Source: Paenibacillus pabuli
Lineage (GTDB): Bacteria; Bacillota; Bacilli; Paenibacillales; Paenibacillaceae
Length of the DNA: 64,000 nucleotides
Assembly: GCF_023101145.1 (NCBI RefSeq)
Contig: NZ_CP073714.1
Coordinates: 1,736,001 to 1,800,000, forward strand
Direction of reading: 5' to 3'
Position numbers and translations under genes: made by a program. Below are positions 52,647 to 61,898 of this stretch, piece by piece. The first letter of the stretch is position 1, and each line of letters starts with the position of its first letter. The notes under the pieces are model-generated. The model was not told where the DNA came from, searched no databases, and worked only from the letters and a program-made list of their open reading frames with translations.

Positions 52647-53453
52647 ATGAGATTATTTTTACGTACAGTCAGACTGAGATACATATATATCTGTGGAGCG
52701 AGCGCAATACTTAGCGCAGCGCTCCTATTTGTCGTTTATCACATGTTACGTTTTGCCCACCAACATATTCTATCTGAGACAACAGGTTTAACTCGCGTTA
52801 TGTATTGGATGATCAACCACATCGGTACAACGCCATTGATTATTTTTATCGGGGGTGGTCTATTTTCTTTGTTTTTTTGGATTCGATCCCAGAAGATTGC
52901 GGATGACCTCAAGGTGATTGGTCATGGAACTTATGAACTGGCACATGGCCGAATTCCAGCACAGATTGAAGTGATGAACGGCGGAGAACTGCGGCAGATT
53001 GCTGCCGATCTGAATGAAGTTGCCATACGTATACAAGCAGAGCGGATAAACAATTCAGACTATAACTGGATAGATCGAGAACCGAGAGGGGAAGATTGGA
53101 TCAGTTCTGGTGTGTATGGTGATGAAAGTAACCGGCAACAAATAACCCAACAAGTGGTATTAGAAAGCGAGAAAAACCATAAGAAATACATACAGGAGGA
53201 GTTGAATGGATCACCATCACCATCTGGTCGCATAAGTGCTGATCTTCCGATTAAACTTACACTCTACGGTGTCCGTTCCTCGCTGGATACGATTATGGAG
53301 GGACGCTGCCGTGATGAAGCTGAGATTCAGCACTGGGTCAGGCTGGCATATGAACAGACGTTAAGGCTGGAGCTTGCCCTGGATTCCATGGAAATGAAGC
53401 CACAGGAACATTCAGACTCCATTTCACATGTCTTCAGGGAGCCTGAATGTTGA
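52647..53453 (+). CDS. Degenerate histidine kinase paralogue without phosphoacceptor His or ATPase domain
   Basis: This 268-residue membrane protein has two helices (about 13-35 and 60-80) and a HAMP-like region (to about 130) that align with the preceding kinase (IGTTPLIIF versus IGSVPLMIM). A low-complexity linker of about 60 residues follows, then a DHp-like segment RISADLPIKLTLYGVRSSLD aligned with GISHDLRTPLTSILGFLEYI. Ala198 replaces the catalytic His. Downstream RDEAEIQHWVRLAYEQTLRL aligns with QDEIEMRYYVSIAYEKSLTL, and the protein stops where the ATPase domain would begin. ATG 52647 is nine bases after GAGGAGG. Its last codons overlap the PBP gene, so it is translationally coupled. 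Confidence 0.85.
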   Translation: MRLFLRTVRLRYIYICGASAILSAALLFVVYHMLRFAHQHILSETTGLTRVMYWMINHIGTTPLIIFIGGGLFSLFFWIRSQKIADDLKVIGHGTYELAHGRIPAQIEVMNGGELRQIAADLNEVAIRIQAERINNSDYNWIDREPRGEDWISSGVYGDESNRQQITQQVVLESEKNHKKYIQEELNGSPSPSGRISADLPIKLTLYGVRSSLDTIMEGRCRDEAEIQHWVRLAYEQTLRLELALDSMEMKPQEHSDSISHVFREPEC

Positions 53454-55309
53454 GATCCAACATAAGGCGCGGAATGTATCACATATTTGATGCCTCTGTA
53501 GTATTCGTTATTTTGCTAGCGTTCGGCTATATCTATCTGGTTACTTACGGCGAAGGTGTACTTCGCAATCATCCCGAGGCCATTTCGGTGGCCTCTTCCA
53601 CCGTCATTATCAATGCGGATGGAACAGAAATTTCGAGATTACAAGTACAAACCAAGGGATATGCGGAGCATGCCAGTTTAAAGGATATGCCTGATCTGTT
53701 AAAGCAGGCGTTTCTGGCTACGGAAGATCGACGTTTCTATACCCACGATGGACTGGATTTTATCGGCATTGGCAGGGCGGTTGTGCAGGATGTTTTACAT
53801 ATGAACCTGAGTCAGGGAGGCAGCTCCATTACACAGCAGCTGGCCCGGAATCTGTACTTGAACGGGGATAAAACGCTGGGTCGCAAAGTGAATGAAATGT
53901 CGATTGCCGTGGCGATGGAAAAGCGATTTAGCAAGGATGAGCTATTGGAGCTGTATTTGAATCATATTTATATGGGACGACAGCAATATGGGGTTAAAGC
54001 AGCGGCTTGGCGCTACTTTGGGATTAAGGATTTACATCAGTTGGAGATCTGGCAAATGGCTACACTGGCCGGAATTCCCAAAGGACCTTCTATATACAAT
54101 CCGGTGGATCAGGAAGACCTATCCAAAGAAAGGCGTTCTGTCGTTCTTGGCCTCATGCATGAGCAAGGAATCATTACTAAGAGACAGATGGAGGAAGCGC
54201 GAAGTGTGGATTATACACCGCCCAATTCAACATCTGCATCGACTCCAGGCTCGTCATTGCCTGCATACGTGTCTGCTTTGGATGCGGTCATCGAGGAGGC
54301 TTCCCGTTTAACAGGCAAGAGTGGAGCAGAGATACAATCCGCAGGCTGGATTATTCGTACGGGATTGGATGATCAAGCGCAGCTTGCGATGGAGCAAACA
54401 TTCCGTGAATCTTCCCGGTTCACCGATGATCGTAAGGATGAGCAAGTACAGGCGAGCATGGTCATTCTGGACCAGCATAATGGTGAAGTCAAAGCCATGA
54501 TGGGCGGGCGCGACCCCGTGAAAGGAGGCATTAACCGAGCAACGACGGATGCCAGACAACCTGGCTCTGCTTTTAAGCCGATTATTGCATATGGACCTGC
54601 CCTGGAATCTGGCCGCTTTAATCCGGGGAGTAAGCTGCCCGATCAACGCATGAAGTATGGCGGATATCAACCGAACAATTTGGGCGGGCGCTACAGAGGT
54701 ACAGTAACGATGGCGCAAGCACTGGAAAAATCCATTAACGCTCCTGCTGTATGGCTGCTGCATGAAACAGGGTTGAATCAGGCGCATCAATTTGCATCTC
54801 GATTGGGCATTGAACTGGGGAAGGAGGATCTCAATCTGTCGATCGCCTTGGGTGGTTTGCATAAAGGGGTGTCTCCGTTAAAAATGGCCCAGGCCTATTC
54901 CGTGTTTGCCAATAATGGCAAGTTCAATACAGCACATCTAATTCGTGAAATTACGGATTCACGCGGCCGAACAATCTATGTTTTTAAGCCAGAGAACAAG
55001 CAGGTAATCTCCACCAGCACGGCAACGGTCATGACCGGCATGCTTCAAGATGTGGTCAGTCAAGGAACAGGAAGCCGGGCACAGCTGGGTCGGCATAAGG
55101 TGGCAGGGAAGACCGGGACAACGCAGGCTGCATTACCTGGTATAAGCAAGGAAGCGAATCGGGACTTGTGGTTTGTAGGATATACGAACAAGTGGACGGC
55201 CGCAGTCTGGGTGGGATTTGATCGTACAGATGCAGAGCATTATATGAGATCCGGAAGTGGTGTGGCAGCGGATTTATTCGCGTCGGTTATGAAGCGTGCT
55301 TTGCCATAA
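53447..55309 (+). CDS. Class A penicillin-binding protein (transglycosylase/transpeptidase)
   Basis: This 620-residue PBP1-type enzyme has one N-terminal membrane helix (17-34). The GT51 domain has the catalytic Glu93 in ATEDRRFYTHDG and GGSSITQQLARNLYL. The transpeptidase domain has SxxK at Ser374-Lys377 (GSAFKP), SIN at 429-431 and KTGTT from 555. It lacks the extra C-terminal domains of larger PBP1 proteins. It overlaps the pseudo-kinase gene by 7 bp and is the last gene of the operon. Confidence 0.95.
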   Translation: MLRSNIRRGMYHIFDASVVFVILLAFGYIYLVTYGEGVLRNHPEAISVASSTVIINADGTEISRLQVQTKGYAEHASLKDMPDLLKQAFLATEDRRFYTHDGLDFIGIGRAVVQDVLHMNLSQGGSSITQQLARNLYLNGDKTLGRKVNEMSIAVAMEKRFSKDELLELYLNHIYMGRQQYGVKAAAWRYFGIKDLHQLEIWQMATLAGIPKGPSIYNPVDQEDLSKERRSVVLGLMHEQGIITKRQMEEARSVDYTPPNSTSASTPGSSLPAYVSALDAVIEEASRLTGKSGAEIQSAGWIIRTGLDDQAQLAMEQTFRESSRFTDDRKDEQVQASMVILDQHNGEVKAMMGGRDPVKGGINRATTDARQPGSAFKPIIAYGPALESGRFNPGSKLPDQRMKYGGYQPNNLGGRYRGTVTMAQALEKSINAPAVWLLHETGLNQAHQFASRLGIELGKEDLNLSIALGGLHKGVSPLKMAQAYSVFANNGKFNTAHLIREITDSRGRTIYVFKPENKQVISTSTATVMTGMLQDVVSQGTGSRAQLGRHKVAGKTGTTQAALPGISKEANRDLWFVGYTNKWTAAVWVGFDRTDAEHYMRSGSGVAADLFASVMKRALP

Positions 55310-55357
55310 AAGAGAATGGTTTTAACGGATCCCGGATCAACATTGGCTGTAAATATG

Positions 55358-55406
55358 GAAGACCCGTGAAGGACAGCGTTTATCCTGTCTCCAACGGGCC
55401 TTTTAT
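55358..55406 (+). terminator. Terminator of the regulator-kinase-PBP operon
   Basis: GACCCGT/ACGGGCC and an inner GGACAG/CTGTCT stem are followed by TTTTA. Confidence 0.75.
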
Positions 55407-55442
55407 CGTTTAAATGATATTATCCATTACATTCATCAATTG

Positions 55443-55892
55443 TTAGGATTTTGCTCGCAACGAACCGGGTAAACGACGAATCATCTGGTTCAACACCTCG
55501 GACAATACAAGTCCGATCGCGATGGCACCGGATAACATGAGCGCTTTGGCAGCCATCTCCATGGCAGCGCCGTAATCATTTTGTACAAAATTACGCATCG
55601 CATTATACGCCAGTCCACCGGGAACGAGCGGAATAATGCCAGCCACACTGAAGATAATGACAGGCGCGCGAAACGTGCGGGAGAACAGCTGGCTTATGAC
55701 ACCTACCGCGATGGTCGCTGCCAGTGTAGCAGGAACGGCATCCGCAGCATATTCGAGCACAATATAGATGATCCAGCCGATCATGCCGACAAATCCACCG
55801 TGAAGCAGCATACGCCGAGGAGCGTTGAAAATAATGCCGAATGAGGCCGAGGCGACAAAGCTGGTCAGGGCTTGTTCAATAAAATGAAGCAT
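55443..55892 (-). CDS. ThrE/YjjB-type exporter small subunit
   Basis: This 149-residue protein has about four to five helices and matches the C-terminal ThrE_2 (DUF3815) half of threonine/serine exporters, the YjjB family (FGIIFNAPRRMLLHGGFVGM, VAGIIPLVPGGLAYNAMRNF). It should work with the larger subunit encoded 19 bp upstream. ATG 55892 has GGAGGAG nine bases ahead; a longer frame begins inside the upstream gene's end. Confidence 0.9.
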   Translation of the reverse strand: MLHFIEQALTSFVASASFGIIFNAPRRMLLHGGFVGMIGWIIYIVLEYAADAVPATLAATIAVGVISQLFSRTFRAPVIIFSVAGIIPLVPGGLAYNAMRNFVQNDYGAAMEMAAKALMLSGAIAIGLVLSEVLNQMIRRLPGSLRAKS

Positions 55893-55911
55893 AACCTGCA
55901 ACTCCTCCGTC

Positions 55912-56787
55912 TTACGTAAAAAGTGAAAAAACAACAGCGATGCCGGTACCAATCGCAAAAGCCGTCAGAAACGCCTCGGCTCCCTTGGATAATCCGGACA
56001 CGAGATGCCCGGCCATCAGGTCACGCACAGCGTTGGTAATCAGCAGCCCTGGTACCAGAGGCATGACTGAACCAATAATGATTTTGTCCCGTTCATGACC
56101 CGCACCCATATAGACAAGCAAAAAGGCGAGTAGTCCAATGACAAATGAAGCTGTCAGCTCAGCAAAAAACTTCACCAGTACCAATCGATGGAAGGCAATA
56201 ACGGCAGCATAGCCGATCCCGCCGCAGAGTACCGCAGGGAGAAAGTCGCCCCAGCCTCCGCCGAACATAATGGTAAAGCACCCACTGGATAACGCCGCCG
56301 CAGTAAGCTTCACAATCGCAGAATAAGAGGAGGGCTGTCCTTCAATTTGCTGTAACAAAGCATGTGCTTCTTCAACGGTCAGCTCCCCTTGTCCGATACG
56401 TCGGGAAACAGCGTTTACTTCGGATACCTTGTGCAAGTCCGTAGTTCGTTCGGAAATCCGAATCAGCTTGGCAGGCTCGGTTGCATCAACCGAGAAGAAG
56501 ATACCTGTGGGCACCACATAACTGTGCGAATGGGGAAGGCCCAGCGCGGCAGCCATGCGTTTCATCGTATCTTCCACACGGTAGGTCTCACCGCCGCTTT
56601 GCAGCATGATTTTGCCTGCCAATAGACAGATCGCAATCACGCGGGATTGTTCAGTATGATTTGTCCCAACCAGCTCCGTCTCAGACTGAGGCACGGGTGG
56701 AGGATCATGAGGGATATATTCCAACCGGATCAAGCTCCGTTCATATGAGATAAGGCTTGGTGCCGACACCATTGTATCATATTTCAC
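55912..56787 (-). CDS. ThrE/YjjP-type exporter large subunit
   Basis: This 291-residue protein has an N-terminal cytoplasmic hydrolase-like part (GGETYRVEDTMKRMAAALGL, VVPTGIFFSVD) and a C-terminal membrane part with about five helices (MPLVPGLLITNAVRDLMAGHLVSG). It belongs to the ThrE_1/DUF1212 family, split from the small subunit as in YjjP/YjjB, which export dicarboxylates in E. coli; threonine/serine export is the alternative. The start is uncertain: the GTG at 56787 lies within a promoter-like TATGATACAAT, and a TTG about 22 codons downstream is possible. Confidence 0.88.
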   Translation of the reverse strand: MKYDTMVSAPSLISYERSLIRLEYIPHDPPPVPQSETELVGTNHTEQSRVIAICLLAGKIMLQSGGETYRVEDTMKRMAAALGLPHSHSYVVPTGIFFSVDATEPAKLIRISERTTDLHKVSEVNAVSRRIGQGELTVEEAHALLQQIEGQPSSYSAIVKLTAAALSSGCFTIMFGGGWGDFLPAVLCGGIGYAAVIAFHRLVLVKFFAELTASFVIGLLAFLLVYMGAGHERDKIIIGSVMPLVPGLLITNAVRDLMAGHLVSGLSKGAEAFLTAFAIGTGIAVVFSLFT

Positions 56788-56904
56788 ACGTTAGAAAGGA
56801 AACATACCGCACGAACGACAGGACGTCACCCAGATTGCAAAATAAATCCTGACGTTTACATCCAAATGTTAGCCTATCGCGCTTCACTCCTTCACTCCTA
56901 AAAC

Positions 56905-56950
56905 CCAAAAAGGCTCCGCTTCAATGGGCACTAGGGCACAGGAGCGAAGC
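56905..56950 (-). terminator. Probable terminator after the small 101-residue protein gene
   Basis: On the minus strand GCTTCGCTCC pairs with GAAGCGGAGC around a loop and runs into CTTTTTGG. Confidence 0.6.
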
Positions 56951-56986
56951 TTCTTGGATTAAGCTGAACAACGACAGACAAAACCA

Positions 56987-57292
56987 CTACATCAACAGCG
57001 TGATGACCAACAGCTCATACAGCACAAGTGGCAGAAAGGTTGGTCCAAACAAGGCACGTGGTTCAGGATATCCATGCATCGGCGTAACCTGGAGATACAA
57101 TATTCCCCGATCTGCGCTGATAATGACACCTTCCCATACCTGACCATCGATATTCTGGACTTGCACCTTCTTGCCTACATGCTGCCGGACTGTATGATGA
57201 AGCATATTCCGCACACTTTGCACGGATTGGAGCATTGGTTGATTGGCTTGGTATACGACCCGTGCGGATGGTGTGGACGTGGATTCAGACAT
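56987..57292 (-). CDS. Small protein with possible Sm/SH3-like fold, unknown
   Basis: This is a 101-residue protein. A variable N terminus is followed by RQHVGKKVQVQNIDGQVWEG, then VIISADRGILYLQV, a strand-turn-strand pattern like Lsm/SH3-like barrels, and a hydrophobic C-terminal segment (FLPLVLYELLVITLLM) that could be a membrane anchor. The family is not recognised. ATG 57292 is nine bases after AGGAAGGG. Confidence 0.65.
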   Translation of the reverse strand: MSESTSTPSARVVYQANQPMLQSVQSVRNMLHHTVRQHVGKKVQVQNIDGQVWEGVIISADRGILYLQVTPMHGYPEPRALFGPTFLPLVLYELLVITLLM

Positions 57293-57356
57293 GATGCACA
57301 ACCCTTCCTCAAAATAAGTTCTTACTTCAAGGTATGCATCTGCCTACAAAAGGTGT

Positions 57357-58409
57357 TTACACAAATGCCATCTCAAGGCTCCCGCGCCCATTTTCATAAG
57401 CCACTTTGCCCAGTGCGCCATTCACAAAGGTTAACTGTGGCGGGATGTGGCCCAGATCCACATCATACAGTATGGGAACATCCATATCTCCTAGAGCCGA
57501 AGACAGGGCATCGGTGAAATTAAAATCCCCTGTATCCGAATATCCGGCAGGCCGGCCGAACATGAAGCCTTTAACACCAGCAAACCAGCCTGCCTGTCTC
57601 ATCTGCCACAGATGACGGTAGATATCACCCGCATTCATCTCACAGCTCTCCAGATACCAGATCGTTCCTTCTTCCGCACAATACTGATCAAGATACGCTT
57701 CAACAGGTGCGTAAGGCGTGCCAATCAGACAGGTGATTGTATCCATACAGCCGCCGATTAACCGACCTGAGAAGGTAACCTGTGAGTCTGTTGAGTCCGT
57801 CCCCACAGGCTGACCCAGCTGTTTCCAGTGGGAAGGGGTATCCAGATTAAACCCGGCTAACTCCGGTTTCCATTCCGATTGATAATGAGTGGAGGAAGAT
57901 TGAGTAACCTGCTCTCCCTGGCCAGTTTGTAATACATCAATCCAGCGGGCGGTCACCGAATCGAGTTCATTGGATCTTAGATCTACGTAGTTCGTTCCAT
58001 GAGCTGTAGCCGTCCCGGTGATCAGGGTATATGCAAATAAAAAGGTGCTGATATCTGAATATCCCATAACCCATTTGGGCGGCAGCGTCTTAAAGGCTTC
58101 CCAATCCAGCAGGGGCAGAATATCCATAAGGAACTCTCCACCCCACGGAGGGATAATAGCCTGAATCCCCGGATCGCGGAAAAAAGCATTGATCTCAGCA
58201 GCGCGATCTTCCTTGGAAGAACTTACACATTTGGCGTTATGCCGTAAAAATTGGCTTTCCTGAACTCCAAAACCAAGGCGCTCCATATTATGCCTGCTCT
58301 CTTCAAGGTAATGATGCAAGGATTCACTTACACCGCTGGAGGGTGCAGCCACGCCAATAGTATTTCCCGGAGCAAGGGGTTGCGGGTAACGGATCGAACG
58401 GTTATTCAT
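57357..58409 (-). CDS. S66-family LD-carboxypeptidase (MccF-like)
   Basis: This 350-residue serine peptidase has the opening LAPGNTIGVAAPSSGV, the nucleophile Ser in WVMGYSDISTFLF, the glutamate region in EGTIWYLESCEMNAGDIYRHL and the histidine in VDLGHIPPQLTF. Relatives cleave LD-linkages in muropeptides or inactivate microcin C-type antibiotics. ATG 58409 follows GGAAAGGGTG. The true substrate is unknown. Confidence 0.92.
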   Translation of the reverse strand: MNNRSIRYPQPLAPGNTIGVAAPSSGVSESLHHYLEESRHNMERLGFGVQESQFLRHNAKCVSSSKEDRAAEINAFFRDPGIQAIIPPWGGEFLMDILPLLDWEAFKTLPPKWVMGYSDISTFLFAYTLITGTATAHGTNYVDLRSNELDSVTARWIDVLQTGQGEQVTQSSSTHYQSEWKPELAGFNLDTPSHWKQLGQPVGTDSTDSQVTFSGRLIGGCMDTITCLIGTPYAPVEAYLDQYCAEEGTIWYLESCEMNAGDIYRHLWQMRQAGWFAGVKGFMFGRPAGYSDTGDFNFTDALSSALGDMDVPILYDVDLGHIPPQLTFVNGALGKVAYENGRGSLEMAFV

Positions 58410-58521
58410 TGTGGAAACACCCTTTCCTGTGAACATATCGATTTAATGTAGATGTTTGATATTTTCATTATAGTGCATGACTGCTTCATGTGGCTTGTTG
58501 GTATGGCTGCTCACATGTTCT

Positions 58522-59844
58522 TTAGGGAGTCACAGGAATCTCAATGGAGAAAGGTGCACGACTTTGATCAGGGTAAGAGAATATTTCCATGGTCAGATTT
58601 CCTTTAGCTGCGGCTCCATTTTTAATGACAACTCTTGCTTCAGAGACGGAAGGGCTCCAACCTACTTCATTAATATCGAAAGGGTTTCCTTTGCTGTCCT
58701 CGATATTGGTAAATGATAGCCCTGAAGTAGCATTTTGAGCGTCTGCAATTGAAAACTCGAGGATCAGATTTTTGCCCTGGACCGTGCTTTGCAGCAATTT
58801 CAAACTCGATGGGCCACCTTGTATTTCACTTGAAGATGGATCGATGCTGATAACCAGTTCATCCTTATCCACCGCTGAAAGGCCAGATCCCTGCAGCGTC
58901 AATTTTTTCGGAGTGGTGAAATACATGCTTTCAAAAAAGACAGAACTTCCAGAGCCTGAAATAGAGGAGGAATCCGTTCGCCATGCTCGGCCTTGCTCAT
59001 CTACCAACTGCAAATCACGAATTCCGAAGATTTTTTTGGTGTTGTTCGGATCATATTCGATATCAAGTACGAGGCGAGTGGGATACAGAACGGCCTCTTT
59101 TACATGGATACGCTGCCCGTCCACGGTCATTGTTTGGTTTACGGGAATGATTTTTTTCATGCCTTTTGTTAAGCTGCGATCCACTGGGAAGGTGACCTTC
59201 CACTTATTATTCGGTTCCTTACCTCGTTCCTTAAATACAACGGTCAGCTCTTGTGGCGGTAAAGATTCTGTGAATGAGACATCGATTTTATCCTCGTAAA
59301 CGCCATTTTCTGAAGCTGGTTTAGGAGAAGAATAACTGAATCCAACAGGAAGATTTTTACCATGCTCATCAAGCAAATCGATGTCATACATACCTCTCTC
59401 CGGATCTTTCAATCCTTTCATCGTGTAAAAAATGACCATGCGTGATTCGTCTGTAATGATGCCTTCCACGGTCACAGAAGCTCCATCATGCTCGTCGGTT
59501 ACACCGACCTTCTGCAAGAGGGATTGATCAATCGCCATCATTAATCCTTTATCCTGGCGAATCATGCTGACAATGCCCTCCATGCCCGGCAGTTGCTCCA
59601 CAAAGGACGCAAAGGCGGGGGAGACGCGGATACATCCCGTAAAGACAAGGATAATTGCAGCTGTCGAAATGGAGCTCATAACCCAGCGCAGCCGGGACTT
59701 GCGCTTGCGCGCAGCCTGACGGATTCCGGCCTGTACAGCCTGGTATGCTTCGGCATCCGGAACAGACATGGCATCGTACTCTGTTTTACGAGCATTAAGA
59801 CGCTGTTCCAATGCTTCTTCATATGACTTCATCTCATCGCTCAT
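58522..59844 (-). CDS. DUF4179 membrane protein, likely anti-sigma factor
   Basis: This 440-residue protein has a cytoplasmic N terminus of about 52 residues, a single helix near 53-72 (VMSSISTAAIILVFTGCIRV), then DUF4179 (FASFVEQLPGMEGIVSMIRQDKGLM) and a long beta-rich extracytoplasmic part. In this family the gene normally sits beside an ECF sigma gene and the cytoplasmic end binds the sigma factor. It overlaps the sigma gene by ATGA. Confidence 0.88.
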   Translation of the reverse strand: MSDEMKSYEEALEQRLNARKTEYDAMSVPDAEAYQAVQAGIRQAARKRKSRLRWVMSSISTAAIILVFTGCIRVSPAFASFVEQLPGMEGIVSMIRQDKGLMMAIDQSLLQKVGVTDEHDGASVTVEGIITDESRMVIFYTMKGLKDPERGMYDIDLLDEHGKNLPVGFSYSSPKPASENGVYEDKIDVSFTESLPPQELTVVFKERGKEPNNKWKVTFPVDRSLTKGMKKIIPVNQTMTVDGQRIHVKEAVLYPTRLVLDIEYDPNNTKKIFGIRDLQLVDEQGRAWRTDSSSISGSGSSVFFESMYFTTPKKLTLQGSGLSAVDKDELVISIDPSSSEIQGGPSSLKLLQSTVQGKNLILEFSIADAQNATSGLSFTNIEDSKGNPFDINEVGWSPSVSEARVVIKNGAAAKGNLTMEIFSYPDQSRAPFSIEIPVTP

Positions 59845-60356
59845 GATGTTACATCTCCTTTCGTTTCAAGTTGGTTACGGAGCTGTCCGAGTGCCCGGTG
59901 CAGTCGGGATTTTACGGTTCCGGTCGGGATTTCCAGAATATCAGCGACTTCTGTTAAGGAGAAACCTTCGAAATAACTTAGAATAATAATTTGTTTGCAA
60001 TCCCGATCCAGTGCAGAGACGGCTGCGGCCAAATCAGGGTCTGCAGGTCGATCCCAGCTGCTAGGTTCATGAATTTTGGTAACGTGGCTGAACCGGCTCT
60101 TGCGTTTGCGTTCGTCTGCACAGTAGTTCAGCAGAATGCGGATCAGCCAAGTGGCGAAATAGGTGGGTTCTTTTAATTTCTTGAGCTTTCGATAAGCTCT
60201 ATAGGTGGATTCCTGAATCGCTTCAAGCGCATCGCCCTCGTTGTGCAGATAGGCATAGGCGATCCGGTACAGTCGGCTCTGATGCATCTCCATTAAGGCT
60301 GCAAAAGCCTCGGCATCCCCTTTCTGTGCAGCGATGGTTAGTTGAGCGGGGGTCAC
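59841..60356 (-). CDS. ECF RNA polymerase sigma factor
   Basis: This 171-residue sigma factor has region 2 (RLYRIAYAYLHNEGDALEAIQESTYRAYRKL) and region 4 (IIILSYFEGFSLTEVADILEIPTGTVKSRLHRALGQLR). The start is GTG, behind AAAGGAGGAG; an ATG two bases upstream hits TGA at once. It resembles SigV/SigX/SigW-like factors that answer to envelope stress. Its partner is the DUF4179 gene. Confidence 0.93.
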   Translation of the reverse strand: MTPAQLTIAAQKGDAEAFAALMEMHQSRLYRIAYAYLHNEGDALEAIQESTYRAYRKLKKLKEPTYFATWLIRILLNYCADERKRKSRFSHVTKIHEPSSWDRPADPDLAAAVSALDRDCKQIIILSYFEGFSLTEVADILEIPTGTVKSRLHRALGQLRNQLETKGDVTS

Positions 60357-60588
60357 ATGGCTCCTCCTTTCATGGATGTTGTTGCGTATTAGACCTTGGA
60401 AAAGACCAAACGGTTCTTGATTTTGGAAAAAAAGTTATGTATACATGTACTGAGACTACACACAGAAGGGAAATTGCGCAGAAAATGGAAACAACCGCGA
60501 AGCTCCCCTTTATGTTAGAGAGAGGAGTTTGGCGGCTGTTATCCTTATATGACTGGTCTGACCATAATGATGTTAGTTTCTCCCGATC

Positions 60589-61689
60589 TCAATCTTCAGA
60601 ATAAAGATGGAATTGTTTCACCGCTTCAATGCCAGGTACGGCGAAACAGGCAAGTGGCGAAGGCAGATCATCCAGCGGGAACCAACCGATTTCACCAATG
60701 GCTCCGCCTTCTTCGAGGTTACGAGCAATGCCGCCAGTAACTCGTGTCGAGTAGAGGATGGAAATCCAATGCTCCTGCTGTTCAGGCTGGATCGTCTCTG
60801 CGGTGCAGAGCAGCTTGTCGATGGCAATATCCAGATTGACTTCTTCCTTAATTTCCCGAATGACAGCAGTTTCGACCGATTCGTATGGGTCCACTTTGCC
60901 TCCGGGAATACTCCAGGTGTATTGTTCAGGCTGACGATTACGCCAAACCAAAAGGACCTCATTACGTTCATTGAGGATGACCGCGCCAACACCGATGCGA
61001 GGTTGAACAGAAGCCTCCGCTGTCACCTTGGCCTGTGAACCGAATAACGAATATTCCTCAGCAGCGAGCTGTCGTGAGGCTGGGGGATCCTCCGTCTGTT
61101 TAGCTCCTTGGACATGAGTGGAGTGAAATGCCAACGGAAGCTTGGTCTGTGAGGACCATTCTTCTGCAAGAATACTCATGGAGATCAGATCATAATGCGT
61201 GCCATCCCGCAGAACGGCAGAACGCTGGCGACCTTCCTCCCGAAATCCGGCCTTCAGATACGCACGTCTGGCAGCTTCATTGTATTCAATCACTTCCAGC
61301 GCAATCCGGTTCAGATTCAATTCATGAAATCCATAACGAATAATCAGGGCGAGAGCATCACTGCCGTATCCTTTACCCCGATCTTTATCATCACCAATGC
61401 CGATAGCCAGGCGTGCAGAGCGGTTATTCCACTCAATTCGGTAGAGGGCAGCGAATCCGATGAACCGATTGTCCTCCAGTGTTCGCAGCGCGAATTCAAA
61501 GCCGTTATCTCTCCGAACTGCGGATGACCCTGTCTCATCCGGCGTTAGAGGAACAGCAATATCGGTATCCAGATTACGCAAGTAATCATAACTGTCAGTA
61601 AAGTGGGCGAGCCGCATGCAGTCTTCCGGGCAAGGAGCGGCAAGCCGGACTTTGGAGCCTTGAAAAGCATTGAAATGACGTGGAGCCAT
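60589..61689 (-). CDS. GNAT acetyltransferase-Nudix hydrolase fusion
   Basis: This is a 366-residue two-domain protein. Residues about 8-178 form a RimJ/SpeG-like GNAT domain with the acetyl-CoA loop RGKGYGSDAL (104-113) and YNEAARRAYLKAGF. A linker of about 50 residues follows, then a Nudix domain from about 231 with the box GKVDPYE...REIKEEVNL (264-286); the usual Gly near the end of the box is Asn. The 5' site AAGAGGTG precedes the ATG. Such fusions may repair or modify nucleotides and aminoacyl groups; no function is proposed. Confidence 0.9.
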   Translation of the reverse strand: MAPRHFNAFQGSKVRLAAPCPEDCMRLAHFTDSYDYLRNLDTDIAVPLTPDETGSSAVRRDNGFEFALRTLEDNRFIGFAALYRIEWNNRSARLAIGIGDDKDRGKGYGSDALALIIRYGFHELNLNRIALEVIEYNEAARRAYLKAGFREEGRQRSAVLRDGTHYDLISMSILAEEWSSQTKLPLAFHSTHVQGAKQTEDPPASRQLAAEEYSLFGSQAKVTAEASVQPRIGVGAVILNERNEVLLVWRNRQPEQYTWSIPGGKVDPYESVETAVIREIKEEVNLDIAIDKLLCTAETIQPEQQEHWISILYSTRVTGGIARNLEEGGAIGEIGWFPLDDLPSPLACFAVPGIEAVKQFHLYSED

Positions 61690-61860
61690 GTTGCACCTCT
61701 TTTATATGATATGAAATCATTTTTTTTATTTCATTATACTACGAAAGGGAGAGGATACCGAAAAAGGGCATAAGCAGGGGAGTTAATCCTTCTGATTAGG
61801 AAAACCAACACAGCGCTAAATGCCATTAATATAGATCATCTGAGATTTCCGAAAATAGAC

Positions 61861-61888
61861 AAAACAAAAAGCAGCCATAGGGCTGCTA
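61861..61888 (-). terminator. Terminator after flgB
   Basis: On the minus strand AGCAGCC pairs with GGCTGCT, followed by TTTTTGTTTTG. Confidence 0.85.
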
Positions 61889-61898
61889 CAATATTTCA

